From NCBI GenBank assembly GCA_003315335.1, contig QNRL01000005.1:1-64000 (forward strand): a DNA stretch of 64,000 nucleotides. The letters are read 5' to 3'. Under the pieces are notes generated by a model. It saw only the letters and a list, made by a program, of their open reading frames with translations, made no database searches and was not told the origin of the DNA. The DNA comes from Pseudocitrobacter faecalis (GTDB lineage Bacteria > Pseudomonadota > Gammaproteobacteria > Enterobacterales > Enterobacteriaceae). How positions within the stretch are numbered: the stretch's first letter is position 1; every line of letters starts with the position of its first letter. This document shows positions 22,388 through 33,658 of the stretch, piece by piece. The position numbers and the translations under genes were made by a program.

Positions 22388-22425
22388 GTATGAAACCTGA
22401 ACTTGCAGCCGTTCAGGTTTCATAC
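22388..22425. repeat. Perfect 15-bp inverted repeat after yjeM
   Basis: GTATGAAACCTGAAC (22388-22402) and GTTCAGGTTTCATAC (22411-22425) flank an 8-nt loop. The stem is long and fully paired but lacks a T-run. It could end the yjeM transcript or mark the edge of the AT-rich pocket that follows (22426-23640). The 164 nt from here to the next gene are AT-rich and hold only that gene's ribosome-binding site. Confidence 0.7.
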
Positions 22426-22589
22426 AGTAAAAAATTGGCTCTGTTTTTAACTGAATATATAAAAATTAATTATTCGCGGGGGTTATAAAAAGACTTCTTT
22501 TTTGAAAAATTTATTATTGTGACGATGAACTCATATTTTTAAGTTAGCAATAATTATGTTTCTCACTTCTGAATGATGGAGGTGTGGGT

Positions 22590-23300
22590 ATGGATGACCT
22601 GATTTTTTGTGATATTGATGAGCATGGATTTCCCCATTGGGGGTGGTTTGATTTTTTTCGTTGGTATGCATTGCCTACAAATGAACGCTTTATGACAGGA
22701 AAGGCATATCTTTGGTATTATAAAACCGCATGGCTAGTCCATCATAGATTAAAGATAAAGAGGTATGCTTATGATGCTCGGATACCAGAATTTTTACTTG
22801 CAGGCGTAGCGGTTACAGAAGTAGGCGGGACGCCAGAAAAATTTAAAGGCTTAGGTGTTCTGCAATTTCGACAAGTTATTGAAGAAATAATTAATAATGA
22901 CCATGCATGGTCAAATGCAACATCTGTGGGATCGGTAGCCATCCAGATCGGCGTTGCAGCAAGAACAATAAACATACGGCCTGACACATTAACTCCATTC
23001 CAGCAGTTCCGTTTATCACAGTGTTTGCTTGATAATGACTTTAACATTAGGGTTGCAGCTTTCCATTTGCGCGATCTTATTCTTTTTGATTACCCAGATA
23101 TTGATACGCTTCACCTAACCGATGAACAAATAATAGTGGCGGCCTCCAGATATAATCGCGGTATTGCCAGGGATAAAGACGATATAATTAAATCCATATA
23201 TCAAATACCGGGTTCACCAGGACGTGAGTATAGTGAGTATGGGCGAAGGATTATCGAAAAAAAGGAAATATTACTTAAAATTATGAGGGCGGAGAAGTGA
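22590..23300 (+). CDS. Lysozyme/lytic-transglycosylase-fold protein, possible effector
   Basis: 236 residues, not a gene I can name. The ATG at 22590 has GGAGG seven bases upstream; the longer GTG start at 22584 sits too close to it. Residues 65-190 carry the landmarks of the soluble-lytic-transglycosylase/goose-lysozyme fold: IPEFLLAGVAVTEVGG with candidate catalytic Glu77, TSVGSVAIQIG (residues 111-121) in the place of the SxGxxQ motif, DFNIRVAAFHLRDL (150-163), and ASRYNRG with YNxG at 188-191. A later Tyr-rich EYSEYGRRI matches the usual end. There is no signal peptide or lipobox. The first 60 residues are aromatic-rich (HWGWFDFFRWY, LWYYKTAW). Composition is clearly AT-rich beside its neighbours. 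It overlaps the next gene by 4 nt. Peptidoglycan cleavage is inferred from fold motifs only. Confidence 0.75.
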   Translation: MDDLIFCDIDEHGFPHWGWFDFFRWYALPTNERFMTGKAYLWYYKTAWLVHHRLKIKRYAYDARIPEFLLAGVAVTEVGGTPEKFKGLGVLQFRQVIEEIINNDHAWSNATSVGSVAIQIGVAARTINIRPDTLTPFQQFRLSQCLLDNDFNIRVAAFHLRDLILFDYPDIDTLHLTDEQIIVAASRYNRGIARDKDDIIKSIYQIPGSPGREYSEYGRRIIEKKEILLKIMRAEK

Positions 23301-23611
23301 AAAAATGGCACTTTGTGATTAATATCGTCTGGGCTCTAATTAGCTCGGGGTTAATCCTCGTTTTATCAACGCAGGATAAAGAATGGTTTATTGATGGTGA
23401 AGGTATTAATAATATTTGTGACGTGATGAAGTATGTTGAAAATGATGATGTGCGTTTCGGTGGTATGCTTATGACATTACCTCTTTTTTTTCCTTATCTA
23501 TACGTTCTATTTAAAAAGAAAAGAGTAGGGATCTTTCAGTATGTGGTGATGGCGAGTATTGTTTTTTTTGGGTTATGGCGATTTATTTTTCGATACCAAC
23601 TTTGTTGGTAA
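23297..23611 (+). CDS. yjeO: Small inner-membrane protein YjeO-like, possible immunity protein
   Basis: 104 residues, start GTG at 23297 overlapping the previous stop (GTGA), with GGAG upstream. Three membrane helices are predicted by eye: residues 6-24, 55-72 and 78-97. The basic clusters (MKKW at the start, FKKKRVG at 73-77) place the N-terminus in the cytoplasm and the 30-residue acidic loop (25-54) in the periplasm. E. coli K-12 has a 104-residue protein YjeO at this place between yjeM and mscM, of unknown function; I assign the name from length and position. The tight coupling to a muramidase-like gene suggests it could protect the periplasm from that enzyme. This role is inferred. Confidence 0.75.
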   Translation: MKKWHFVINIVWALISSGLILVLSTQDKEWFIDGEGINNICDVMKYVENDDVRFGGMLMTLPLFFPYLYVLFKKKRVGIFQYVVMASIVFFGLWRFIFRYQLCW

Positions 23612-23648
23612 AGCTGGATATCCAGCGATATCCAGCGCCATCATAATA

Positions 23649-26600
23649 TTACAAACTTCCCGCCTTACGACCACGCCCTGTAGAGGTTAACGTCCTGCCT
23701 GCCGGGGTTTTGGTTCCTCCCATGCTTTCCAGACGCATCTGGAACGGTGGGAACGGCATATCGATGCCGTGCTCGCGGAAGCCCGCCAGAATCAACTGAT
23801 GGATTTCGTGGCGTAACGGCATACGGTGCCCCATTTCCGCTGCGTAAATACGCAGTTCAAAGATTTGAATCCCTTGCTGCAGGTCGACCAGGAAGGCTTC
23901 CGGGGCCGGGTTATCAATTACCAGCGAGCAGCGCTGTGCCGCCGTCAGCAGAATCTGCGTCACCTCTTCACTGTCGGCATCCGACGGCGCAGGAATACTT
24001 AACACCACGCGGGTAACCGAATCTGACAGCGACCAGTTGATGAACTGCTCGGTGATAAAGGCCTTGTTCGGCACGATAATCTCTTTGCGGTCCCAGTCGC
24101 TGATGGTGGTGGCGCGAGTGTTGATCTTGGTGACGCTTCCGGTCAAATCACGAATAGTGACCGTATCGCCGATACGAATGGGTTTCTCAAACAGGATGAT
24201 CAGGCCGGAAATAAAGTTGGCGAAAATTTCCTGTAACCCGAAACCAAGTCCGACACCGAGCGCGGCAACCAGCCACTGTAATTTCGACCACTCAATACCA
24301 ATCATCGAGAAGCCAATCAGCCCGCCAAACAGCATCAGCAGGTACTTGGTGATGGTGGTGATCGCGTAGCCGGTGCCCGGCGTCAGGTTGAGGTGCTGCA
24401 GTAGCGCCAGCTCGAGCAGCGCGGGCAGATTTCGCACCAGTTGCGTAGTAATGATAAACACCAGAATCGCAATCAACACCGCCCCGAGCGTAATGGGTTC
24501 AATACTTTCCACGCCCTGCACGGTCGAGGAGACATCCCATAGCGAGATATTTTCCAGGAAGCCGAAAGCGGAGTGAATTTCAGACCACAGCACAATCACC
24601 GAAACCAGCGCGATGAGCATCAGAATTGAGCGTACCAGCCGCAGCGACTGTGCGCTGATGGTGTCGAGATCGACTTCACTCACCTCGGCTTCCACCGAGC
24701 CTTCAAGACTAGTCGGGTGCGTCTCTTCTTCGCCTCGGGCACGGTTTGCCAGCATCTCTGCGCGTCGATGTTTGGCACGGTCGAACGCCAGACGACGACG
24801 CTGAATCAGCATCCAGCGGCGAATAACGTGGTAAATCACCAGCAACAGGAACCAGATAGCGACCGAGGTTTCCAGACGCGCCAGCAAGGCCTGTGATGTT
24901 GCCAGATAACCGACGGCTGCCGCTAAAATAGCAACCATTGGCGCACCGGAAAGCAGATTCCATAGCAGGCGGTTAACCATGTTATCGCCGTCGCCCTCTT
25001 TATCGAGCCAGAGGGGAATACCGGCGCGTTTCAGGCTGAGCGTGACCACCGCCAGCGCGCCACAAATCAGGATGAAGCACAGCCTGCCTAATGAGGCGGA
25101 GAACTCGCGATCGTTGAGATTATCGAACATGATCAGCGCCATAATCAGCGGCACAATAAGCCCGATACTCATCAGATAGTAGCGCATCGCCCGAAGTACG
25201 CGGTTACGGGGCCAGCCGAAGTGCACAATGAACAGACCATTCGGGCGGGCAAAGGCGGCGCAGATCATCACCACCCACAGCAACGGCACGGTGGCGGTTA
25301 CGCCATCGCCAATCGCCACGGCAAGGGGGTAAGGCCAGGCCTCCTGAAGGCCATAGCCAAGCGTCGCCCACAGGACGGGCAGGGGAGAAGCGACCAGAAT
25401 CGACCAGAAAACGGTACGCATGGTCAGCCAGAAATGATCCTGGGTGACCTTACCGACACGTGCGCTGGAACGCTCCAGAAAACGGGTAAAGTGTTTGCGC
25501 GAACTGATACTGAAGCCCACCAGAATTAACGCCGCAAAGAGCGGTAGCAGCGTCTGCTTGCTGGTGAGCATCATCGCGGTGGCTTTACCTAACTGGCTGA
25601 AGGTATCCAGCGAGATTAAGCGGCGCAGATCCTGCACCACTTCCAGCGGCCAGCTGAAGTCCATTGGCCGCACGTCAGAAGTCCAGAACAGATAGCGATG
25701 CGTCGCTTCATTCACTTCTTTTAACGCGTCTTCCAGTTGGCTGTTGGAAACTTTAAGCTTGGTAAGTTCCAGAATTAGCGTATCGCCGCCTTGCAACAGC
25801 GAGTTCAGCAATTCACGCTGGGTACGAAGCTGCGCTTCAAGAATGCGATTCTGCTCGGCGGTTAGCGGCTTGCCATCGGCCTGCTGGATCTGGCGCAGTT
25901 GCGGCTGCTTATTGAGTAAATCTTCATAGCGCAGACGATGTACGCGCAGCTGCGCCATTTCAGTATCAAGCTGCTGGGGTTTCGGCATTTCCGGCAGGCG
26001 AGCAACCTGTGCACGTAACGCTTCGCCCAACAGATTAGAGGAACCCAGCCATTGCGACTGTTCACGCAGTGTGTTCAGCGCCTGACGAACCTGTAACGTT
26101 TGGCTGGTGGCCTGACGCTGCTGCGATGCGACCAAATCCATACGCTGCGCCTGCTGATTCAGCGCCTGAGAAAGCTCACGGTTAACTTTGAACTGATTAA
26201 CAATACCGACGGGGAGGTTAGCGCTGTTTTCGGCAAGCAGTTCGGTGCTTTCCAGCGCCCGTTCGGCTTCGCGCTGGCGCTGGCTGTTGAGCTGATTGCG
26301 CAGCGCCTGAAGATACGCATCCAGCTGTTCGCCCTGTTTCTGCGCCAGTTCTGAACGCATACGCGACAGCTCCTGGCGATTATTCGCCGAAAGCTGCGCC
26401 AGTTCCAGTTCATCAACCAACGCCTTCAGGCGTGCGGAATCGGCCTGTAACGCCAGGTTTTGCGCCTGCGCCTGTGGTGTGTTGGCTGTCTGCGTGCCGA
26501 CGCGGCGTTCCACTTCATTCAACTGGCGACGGGCATCGGTTTGCTGTTGCGGCAGCTGATTCAGAGAGTCAGCGATTTCCCGCGCGCGTTCCTGCTCCTG

Positions 26601-26975
26601 TTGCGCCAGGCGGCTTTTTTCCAGTAACTGGCTGCTGACCTGAAGGATTTCCTGGCTTAACGCATCAGCGCTCATGCCTTCTGGAACCTCGCGCGGCTCT
26701 TCGCGCAGGTTATTCAGTTGGGAACGTAATGTTTGGGAAAGTTTAGGAAAATTGTCGATCACATGCTGATACTGCGTAGCGCGCTCAAGAGAGCCTTTGC
26801 GCTCCTCAAGCGCGTTCAGCGCACCCTGCAAGGTTTCAACGGTTTCAGGCTGGGCAGGTTTGGCGGATTTAGCCTGCTCCAGCTCCTGAGCTATTTGTTT
26901 ACTGTCGGGGGCCGTCGCTGCGTACGCCCCCAGGCTGAGGCACCAGGCCATCAGGAAAGTGATAATCAGGCGCAC
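23649..26975 (-). CDS. mscM: Miniconductance mechanosensitive channel MscM
   Basis: 1108 residues, the E. coli MscM (YjeP) length. A signal peptide (residues 1-19, ending AYA) precedes a ~460-residue periplasmic domain made of long Gln/Glu/Leu-rich coiled coils. About eleven membrane helices follow. The C-terminal MscS-like pore and beta domain carries GLGFGLQEIFANFISGLIILFEKPIRIGDTVTI and, further on, NKAFITEQFINWS. The channel opens under low-level membrane tension to release solutes. It lies 20 nt downstream of psd on the same strand, the known psd-mscM operon. It is convergent with the yjeO-like gene, separated by 37 nt holding the palindrome GCTGGATATCCAGC. Confidence 0.96.
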   Translation of the reverse strand: MRLIITFLMAWCLSLGAYAATAPDSKQIAQELEQAKSAKPAQPETVETLQGALNALEERKGSLERATQYQHVIDNFPKLSQTLRSQLNNLREEPREVPEGMSADALSQEILQVSSQLLEKSRLAQQEQERAREIADSLNQLPQQQTDARRQLNEVERRVGTQTANTPQAQAQNLALQADSARLKALVDELELAQLSANNRQELSRMRSELAQKQGEQLDAYLQALRNQLNSQRQREAERALESTELLAENSANLPVGIVNQFKVNRELSQALNQQAQRMDLVASQQRQATSQTLQVRQALNTLREQSQWLGSSNLLGEALRAQVARLPEMPKPQQLDTEMAQLRVHRLRYEDLLNKQPQLRQIQQADGKPLTAEQNRILEAQLRTQRELLNSLLQGGDTLILELTKLKVSNSQLEDALKEVNEATHRYLFWTSDVRPMDFSWPLEVVQDLRRLISLDTFSQLGKATAMMLTSKQTLLPLFAALILVGFSISSRKHFTRFLERSSARVGKVTQDHFWLTMRTVFWSILVASPLPVLWATLGYGLQEAWPYPLAVAIGDGVTATVPLLWVVMICAAFARPNGLFIVHFGWPRNRVLRAMRYYLMSIGLIVPLIMALIMFDNLNDREFSASLGRLCFILICGALAVVTLSLKRAGIPLWLDKEGDGDNMVNRLLWNLLSGAPMVAILAAAVGYLATSQALLARLETSVAIWFLLLVIYHVIRRWMLIQRRRLAFDRAKHRRAEMLANRARGEEETHPTSLEGSVEAEVSEVDLDTISAQSLRLVRSILMLIALVSVIVLWSEIHSAFGFLENISLWDVSSTVQGVESIEPITLGAVLIAILVFIITTQLVRNLPALLELALLQHLNLTPGTGYAITTITKYLLMLFGGLIGFSMIGIEWSKLQWLVAALGVGLGFGLQEIFANFISGLIILFEKPIRIGDTVTIRDLTGSVTKINTRATTISDWDRKEIIVPNKAFITEQFINWSLSDSVTRVVLSIPAPSDADSEEVTQILLTAAQRCSLVIDNPAPEAFLVDLQQGIQIFELRIYAAEMGHRMPLRHEIHQLILAGFREHGIDMPFPPFQMRLESMGGTKTPAGRTLTSTGRGRKAGSL

Positions 26976-26995
26976 GTCAGAACCCTTTTTTGAAT

Positions 26996-27958
26996 TTAGC
27001 TTTCGTCTTTCTTATCGTCGACCAGTGGGCTGGCTTCAATTTCAGCCGCCACTTCTTCTTCCGGCAGGACTTCCGGCTCTGGAACCACCACGGCTTCGGT
27101 TGAGACTGCCAGCGGCTGGCCCAGTTTGGTCACCGAAAGGCTTTTCAGCTCTTCAATCAGCTGGACTTTGCCTGGCGCGAAGAGGTTGATGACGGTGGAA
27201 CCCAGTTTGAAGCGGCCCATCTCCTGGCCTTTCAGCAGGGCAACGGAGCCTTCGTTATCGCCCGCCGGCCAGGTCCAGCGTTTGATAACGCCTTCACGCG
27301 GCGGCGTGATCGTACCAGCCCATACGGTTTCGATACTGCCAACGATGGTCGCGCCGACCAGAATCTGCGCCATCGGGCCAAATTCGGTGTCGAACAGGCA
27401 GATAACACGCTCGTTACGGGCAAACAGGTTAGGTACGTTCTGCGCGGTTAAATGGTTTACTGAGAAGAGATCGCCCGGGACGTAGATCATCTCGCGGAGA
27501 ATACCGTTGCACGGCATATGGACGCGGTGATAGTCACGCGGCGACAGGTAAGTCGTGGCGAAAGTCCCGTTGCGGAAAAGATCGGCCATCAGGTAGTTGC
27601 CTGCCAGCAGTGCTTCCAGCGAATAGTCGTGACCTTTGGCCTGCAAAATTTTGTCTTCTTCGATACGGCCTAACTGGCTAATAACACCGTCGGCAGGCAT
27701 CACCAGCACGTTCGGGTCGGTATTCAGCGGGCGCACATCGTCACGCAACGGACGCACAAAGAAATCGTTGAAGGTGCGATAGCTGGCGGTATCTGGTTTC
27801 TGCGCCTCTTGCATATCGACCTTGTAGTATTTCACAAACAGATCGATAACCAGTTTGGTCAGCCATCCTGCTCGCTTGCTCGCACCCCAGCCTGCGAGGC
27901 GGGTAAGCCACAGTTTAGGCAGAATGTATTGCAGTGAAAGTTTAAGATCGTTTAACAA
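26996..27958 (-). CDS. psd: Phosphatidylserine decarboxylase proenzyme
   Basis: 320 residues. Psd makes phosphatidylethanolamine from phosphatidylserine at the inner membrane. The proenzyme cleaves itself at the Gly-Ser bond in [11 protein letters not shown], which leaves a pyruvoyl group on the new alpha subunit. [11 protein letters not shown] and [14 protein letters not shown] are family motifs. The start is TTG at 27958, with GGAGG five bases upstream; the ATG further upstream adds unconserved residues. The acidic C-terminal tail ([21 protein letters not shown]) is variable between enterobacteria. It is first in the psd-mscM operon. Confidence 0.97.
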   Translation of the reverse strand: MLNDLKLSLQYILPKLWLTRLAGWGASKRAGWLTKLVIDLFVKYYKVDMQEAQKPDTASYRTFNDFFVRPLRDDVRPLNTDPNVLVMPADGVISQLGRIEEDKILQAKGHDYSLEALLAGNYLMADLFRNGTFATTYLSPRDYHRVHMPCNGILREMIYVPGDLFSVNHLTAQNVPNLFARNERVICLFDTEFGPMAQILVGATIVGSIETVWAGTITPPREGVIKRWTWPAGDNEGSVALLKGQEMGRFKLGSTVINLFAPGKVQLIEELKSLSVTKLGQPLAVSTEAVVVPEPEVLPEEEVAAEIEASPLVDDKKDES

Positions 27959-28075
27959 AGTAGCCTCCAGGCCATGATGTGTCGTTCCTGAACCCGCATT
28001 ATGCGCGGGCCCCAAAAGAAAAGGTGGCGATTTTAACGACGCACGCGATAAATGTCAGTCGCTAAAGCATAATTC

Positions 28076-29131
28076 TCAGTTATCACCATCAGAAAAGTTT
28101 TTACGCGTTTTTACCTGCGACATACTTTCCAGGATGCGGTGATAATTTTCGAATCGCGTCTCGGCAATTTTACCTTCTTCAACGGCTTCGCGGATGGCGC
28201 AACCGGGATCGGTGTCATGCTTGCAGTCGCGGTATTTGCACAAACCCAAATAATCATGGAATTCGACAAAGCCGTTGGTGATTTGTTCCGGCTCAAGGTG
28301 CCACAGACCAAATTCTCGAACGCCCGGAGAATCAATCACATCGCCGCCATGCGGGAAATGATACAGACGTGCGGCGGTCGTGGTGTGCTGGCCTAAACCG
28401 GAGTTATCGGAAACATCGTTGGTCAGGATCCGCTCTTCGTTGAGCCCCAGCAACGCATTCAGCAGACTTGATTTCCCGACGCCAGACTGCCCGGCAAAAA
28501 TACTGATGCGGTCGGTCAGCGCTTCTTCCAGCGGTTTCAAGCCATCCTGTGTATGGCTGGAAACCATCAGCACGCGATAGCCAATGTTGCGGTAGATATC
28601 CATCTGCTCATTCACGAAAGCCATACTTTCGTCGTCCAGCAGATCGATTTTGTTCAGCACGATGATCGGCTCGACGTCCAGTGTTTCGCAGGCGACGAGA
28701 TAACGGTCGATAATATTCAGCGACAGTTCCGGCAGAATGGCAGAGACGATAACGATTTGATCGATGTTAGCGGCGATCGGTTTGACGCCATCGTAAAAGT
28801 CCGGGCGCGTGAGTACTGAGGTTCGCTCATGTACCGCTTCGACGATCCCTTTGACGTTTACGCCTTCGGCTGCCGCTTTACCCGGACGCCAGACAACGCG
28901 ATCGCCGGTAACCAGCGAACGAATGGTGCGGCGAATGTTGCAGCGGTGCGTCTCGCCGTCGGCGGATTCAACGTCAGCATGCATGCCAAAACGGCTGATT
29001 ACGGTGCCTTCAGCGGTTTCACCAAACAGATTGTCATCGTAGTCGGGCTTCTCCGCAGTCGTTTTAAGACGGCGCTGGTGGTTAGCCGACACGCGACGCT
29101 GCTGACCTTTGGAGAGTTTATTTTTACTCAA
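28076..29131 (-). CDS. rsgA: Ribosome small-subunit GTPase RsgA
   Basis: 351 residues. RsgA is a circularly permuted GTPase that checks late 30S maturation and releases RbfA. The order is N-terminal OB fold, then G4 (NKID), G1 ([14 protein letters not shown]), G2 and G3 ([11 protein letters not shown]), then a C-terminal zinc domain with [16 protein letters not shown]. The start is TTG at 29131 with AGGAG upstream. An ATG 27 nt earlier (MGDQESVR) is possible but not conserved. The gene is divergent from orn with 94 nt between. Confidence 0.97.
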   Translation of the reverse strand: MSKNKLSKGQQRRVSANHQRRLKTTAEKPDYDDNLFGETAEGTVISRFGMHADVESADGETHRCNIRRTIRSLVTGDRVVWRPGKAAAEGVNVKGIVEAVHERTSVLTRPDFYDGVKPIAANIDQIVIVSAILPELSLNIIDRYLVACETLDVEPIIVLNKIDLLDDESMAFVNEQMDIYRNIGYRVLMVSSHTQDGLKPLEEALTDRISIFAGQSGVGKSSLLNALLGLNEERILTNDVSDNSGLGQHTTTAARLYHFPHGGDVIDSPGVREFGLWHLEPEQITNGFVEFHDYLGLCKYRDCKHDTDPGCAIREAVEEGKIAETRFENYHRILESMSQVKTRKNFSDGDN

Positions 29132-29225
29132 TCGTACAGACTCCTGGTCGCCCATAATGGGCAAAAGATCTATGATACACGCTATTTTAGATGAATATAG
29201 TCACGCGATAAGGGTGGAAAATAAC

Positions 29226-29771
29226 ATGAGTGCAGATGAAAACAACCTGATTTGGATCGATCTGGAGATGACCGGTCTCGATCCCGAGCGCGATCGCATC
29301 ATTGAAATCGCAACCCTGGTGACTGACGCGAATCTGAACATTCTGGCGGAAGGCCCGACGATTGCGGTGCATCAGTCAGATGAACAACTGGCGCTGATGG
29401 ATGAGTGGAACGTGCGCACGCATACTGGCAGCGGGCTGGTCGATCGCGTGAAAGCCAGCACCATTGACGACCGCGCGGCGGAGCTGGCTACACTTGAATT
29501 CCTCAAGCAGTGGGTTCCGGAAGGAAAATCGCCGATTTGCGGTAACAGCATCGGCCAGGACCGCCGTTTCCTGTTTAAGTATATGCCGGAACTGGAATCC
29601 TACTTCCATTATCGTTATCTGGATGTGAGCACGCTCAAAGAGCTGGCGCGTCGCTGGAAGCCGGAAATTCTGGACGGTTTTAAGAAGCAGGGTACGCACC
29701 AGGCGATGGATGATATTCGTGAGTCGGTGGCTGAACTGGCGTACTACCGTGAGAACTTTATTAAGCTCTGA
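29226..29771 (+). CDS. orn: Oligoribonuclease
   Basis: 181 residues. Orn degrades di- and very short oligoribonucleotides left by other RNases, including pGpG from cyclic di-GMP turnover, and is essential in E. coli. The DEDDh exonuclease motifs are complete: [12 protein letters not shown] (D, E), [10 protein letters not shown] (D) and [12 protein letters not shown] (H, D). The ATG at 29226 begins [10 protein letters not shown]; a longer in-frame reading covers the rsgA promoter. A REP-type hairpin follows. Confidence 0.98.
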   Translation: MSADENNLIWIDLEMTGLDPERDRIIEIATLVTDANLNILAEGPTIAVHQSDEQLALMDEWNVRTHTGSGLVDRVKASTIDDRAAELATLEFLKQWVPEGKSPICGNSIGQDRRFLFKYMPELESYFHYRYLDVSTLKELARRWKPEILDGFKKQGTHQAMDDIRESVAELAYYRENFIKL

Positions 29772-29782
29772 TTCTCGTCTTT

Positions 29783-29806
29783 GCCGGATGGCGCTTGCCA
29801 TTCGGC
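29783..29806. repeat. REP-type hairpin after orn
   Basis: GCCGGATGGC and GCCATTCGGC pair over 10 bp with one G-U wobble and a 4-nt loop, the typical enterobacterial REP stem, 11 nt past orn. Confidence 0.7.
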
Positions 29807-29876
29807 GTAAAAAGCACCAGGATGATGAATTATTCGGCACTTGAACACTATTTCAAAAAAAACGCTTGAGAGGGGG

Positions 29877-29904
29877 TTGCAGCAAAAAGGATTTCTCGTA
29901 TAAT
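29877..29904 (+). promoter_or_regulatory. Promoter of the tRNA-Gly operon
   Basis: TTGCAG (-35) and TATAAT (-10) are spaced by 16 nt, followed by a GC-rich discriminator (GCGCC), as in stringently controlled stable-RNA promoters. The first tRNA starts 49 nt downstream. Confidence 0.85.
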
Positions 29905-29953
29905 GCGCCTCCCGTAACGACAGAGAAATCGTTGTTACGACAGCAACAAATTT

Positions 29954-30029
<76 letters not shown>

Positions 30030-30066
30030 AAATTTGAAAGATGCTTTCTAAGCATGCACCACCCAA

Positions 30067-30142
<76 letters not shown>

Positions 30143-30179
30143 AAATTTGAAAAGTGCTTTCTAAGCACGCACCACCCAA

Positions 30180-30255
<76 letters not shown>

Positions 30256-30340
30256 AATTTTCTTTCTGATTCGTTAAAACCACAGTGAAGTCGATTTGCT
30301 GAGGCGATTTTTCGTTTCTGAAATACTCTTGTAAACAGAG

Positions 30341-30510
30341 TTATCCACAGACCAGGACACTTTTACGGGAAGGTAGAATTCTTCGAACGGTGAACGGTAT
30401 CTTTGTATCCCATTGAAAATTATGGGAAAAATAATATTTCAAAATGTTATTTTGATCACTTGACCTCTCTGTGTGCTTTGAATCCCTTTGCTTTTTTATT
30501 TTTATTCACA
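30341..30510. other. datA: Candidate datA (DnaA-titration) site
   Basis: The 268-nt gap between the tRNA-Gly array and queG holds two perfect DnaA boxes in the same orientation, TTATCCACA (30341-30349) and TTATTCACA (30502-30510). A third, weaker box lies inside queG (TGTGAAAAA, 30885-30893). Between the two perfect boxes, TTTCAA-N4-TTA at 30437-30449 matches the IHF consensus with one mismatch. E. coli datA lies at 94.7 min in this gene neighbourhood, binds many DnaA molecules, and needs IHF bound between key boxes to promote DnaA-ATP hydrolysis. Motif content and position agree; activity is inferred. Confidence 0.65.
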
Positions 30511-30523
30511 GCCTGTGAATGTT

Positions 30524-31661
30524 TTACGCGTCACGTGGTAATCCCTTCTCAACCACTCTCACCAGCCGCTGTTTCTTGGGTAACTGCACCTCGACCACGC
30601 AGGCATTTCGCTTCTCAATTTGCTGCGCAATCGCCCATTCTATGTGTTCATCGAGAAGTGGGTGCTCACCTCGGCGCGTCTCAAGCGCCTCAATAACGGC
30701 CTTATTCCACGGTGCATTGCCCAGGGCAACGGCGATATTACGCAGCCAGCGCAAATGGCCGATACGACGAATGGGTGAACCTTCGGTCAGTTTCAGGAAC
30801 CTCGCTTCATCCCAAGCAAAGAGTTCAATCAATTCTGGGGCATGTAGTGCCTTGCGCGGGCTGAAGTCAGCTTCGTCTGTCAGTTGTGAAAAACGATTCC
30901 ACGGACAAATGAGCTGGCAATCGTCGCAGCCGTAGATACGGTTGCCCATCAGTGGACGAAATTCCTCCGGGATAGCGCCTTCCAGCTCGATAGTGAGATA
31001 GGAGATACAGCGACGTGCGTCGACGGTGTAAGGCTCCACGATGGCGCCGGTCGGACAAATAGTCATACAGGCCACGCAGCGTCCACACTCTTCGACCACC
31101 GGTTTATCGATGGGCAGCGGCAGATCGATCAGTAACTCGCCGAGGAAAAAGAACGATCCGGCGTCACGGCTAAGAATAAGTGAGTGCTTACCTGTCCAGC
31201 CAATCCCGGCTTTTTCGGCTAACGGTCGCTCCAGAATAGGCGCAGAATCGACAAAAGGTCTAAAATTCAGCGAGACGCACTGTTCCTGAATCAACTCGCC
31301 CAGCTTTTTGAGGCGATTACGCAGCAGCTTATGATAATCGCGTCCAAGCGCGTAGCGGCTGATATAACCGAGTTCGGGATTTTTCAGGGTGCTGGCAAAG
31401 GCCGCATTGGCGGGCAGATAGTTCATTCGTACGCTGATCACGCGCAACGTGCCGGGCAGAAGCTCATGAGGGCGGGCACGCATCATGCCGTGGCGGGCCA
31501 TCCACTCCATCTCGCCGTGGTACTGTTTGTCCAGCCATGCCTGTAATTTTGGCTCGGAGGCGCTGAGATCGGTATCGGTGATACCTACCTGCTGAAAGCC
31601 CAGTTCAGTGCCCCATTGTTTGATTTGTTGCGCTAACTGATTGAGATCGAGGGGCTGTGAC

Positions 31662-31663
<2 letters not shown>
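30524..31663 (-). CDS. queG: Epoxyqueuosine reductase QueG
   Basis: 379 residues. QueG performs the last step of queuosine synthesis, reducing epoxyqueuosine in tRNA with a cobalamin cofactor and two 4Fe-4S clusters. The cluster motifs are CGRCVACMTICPTGAI and CDDCQLICPWN. The N-terminal cobalamin-binding domain carries GRDYHKLLRNRL and FVDSAPILERPLAEKAG. The ATG at 31663 (MSQPLDLNQLAQQIKQWG) gives the family length; the long upstream reading runs antisense through nnr. Its start codon overlaps that of the divergent gene nnr. Confidence 0.97.
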
Positions 31664-33642
<1,979 letters not shown>

Positions 33643-33658
33643 TTTTAGGGATCACGGG

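Noticed and set aside
22584..22589. GTG start two codons before the chosen start of the muramidase-like gene
   Set aside because: It lies one base from the GGAGG ribosome-binding site, while ATG 22590 has ideal spacing.
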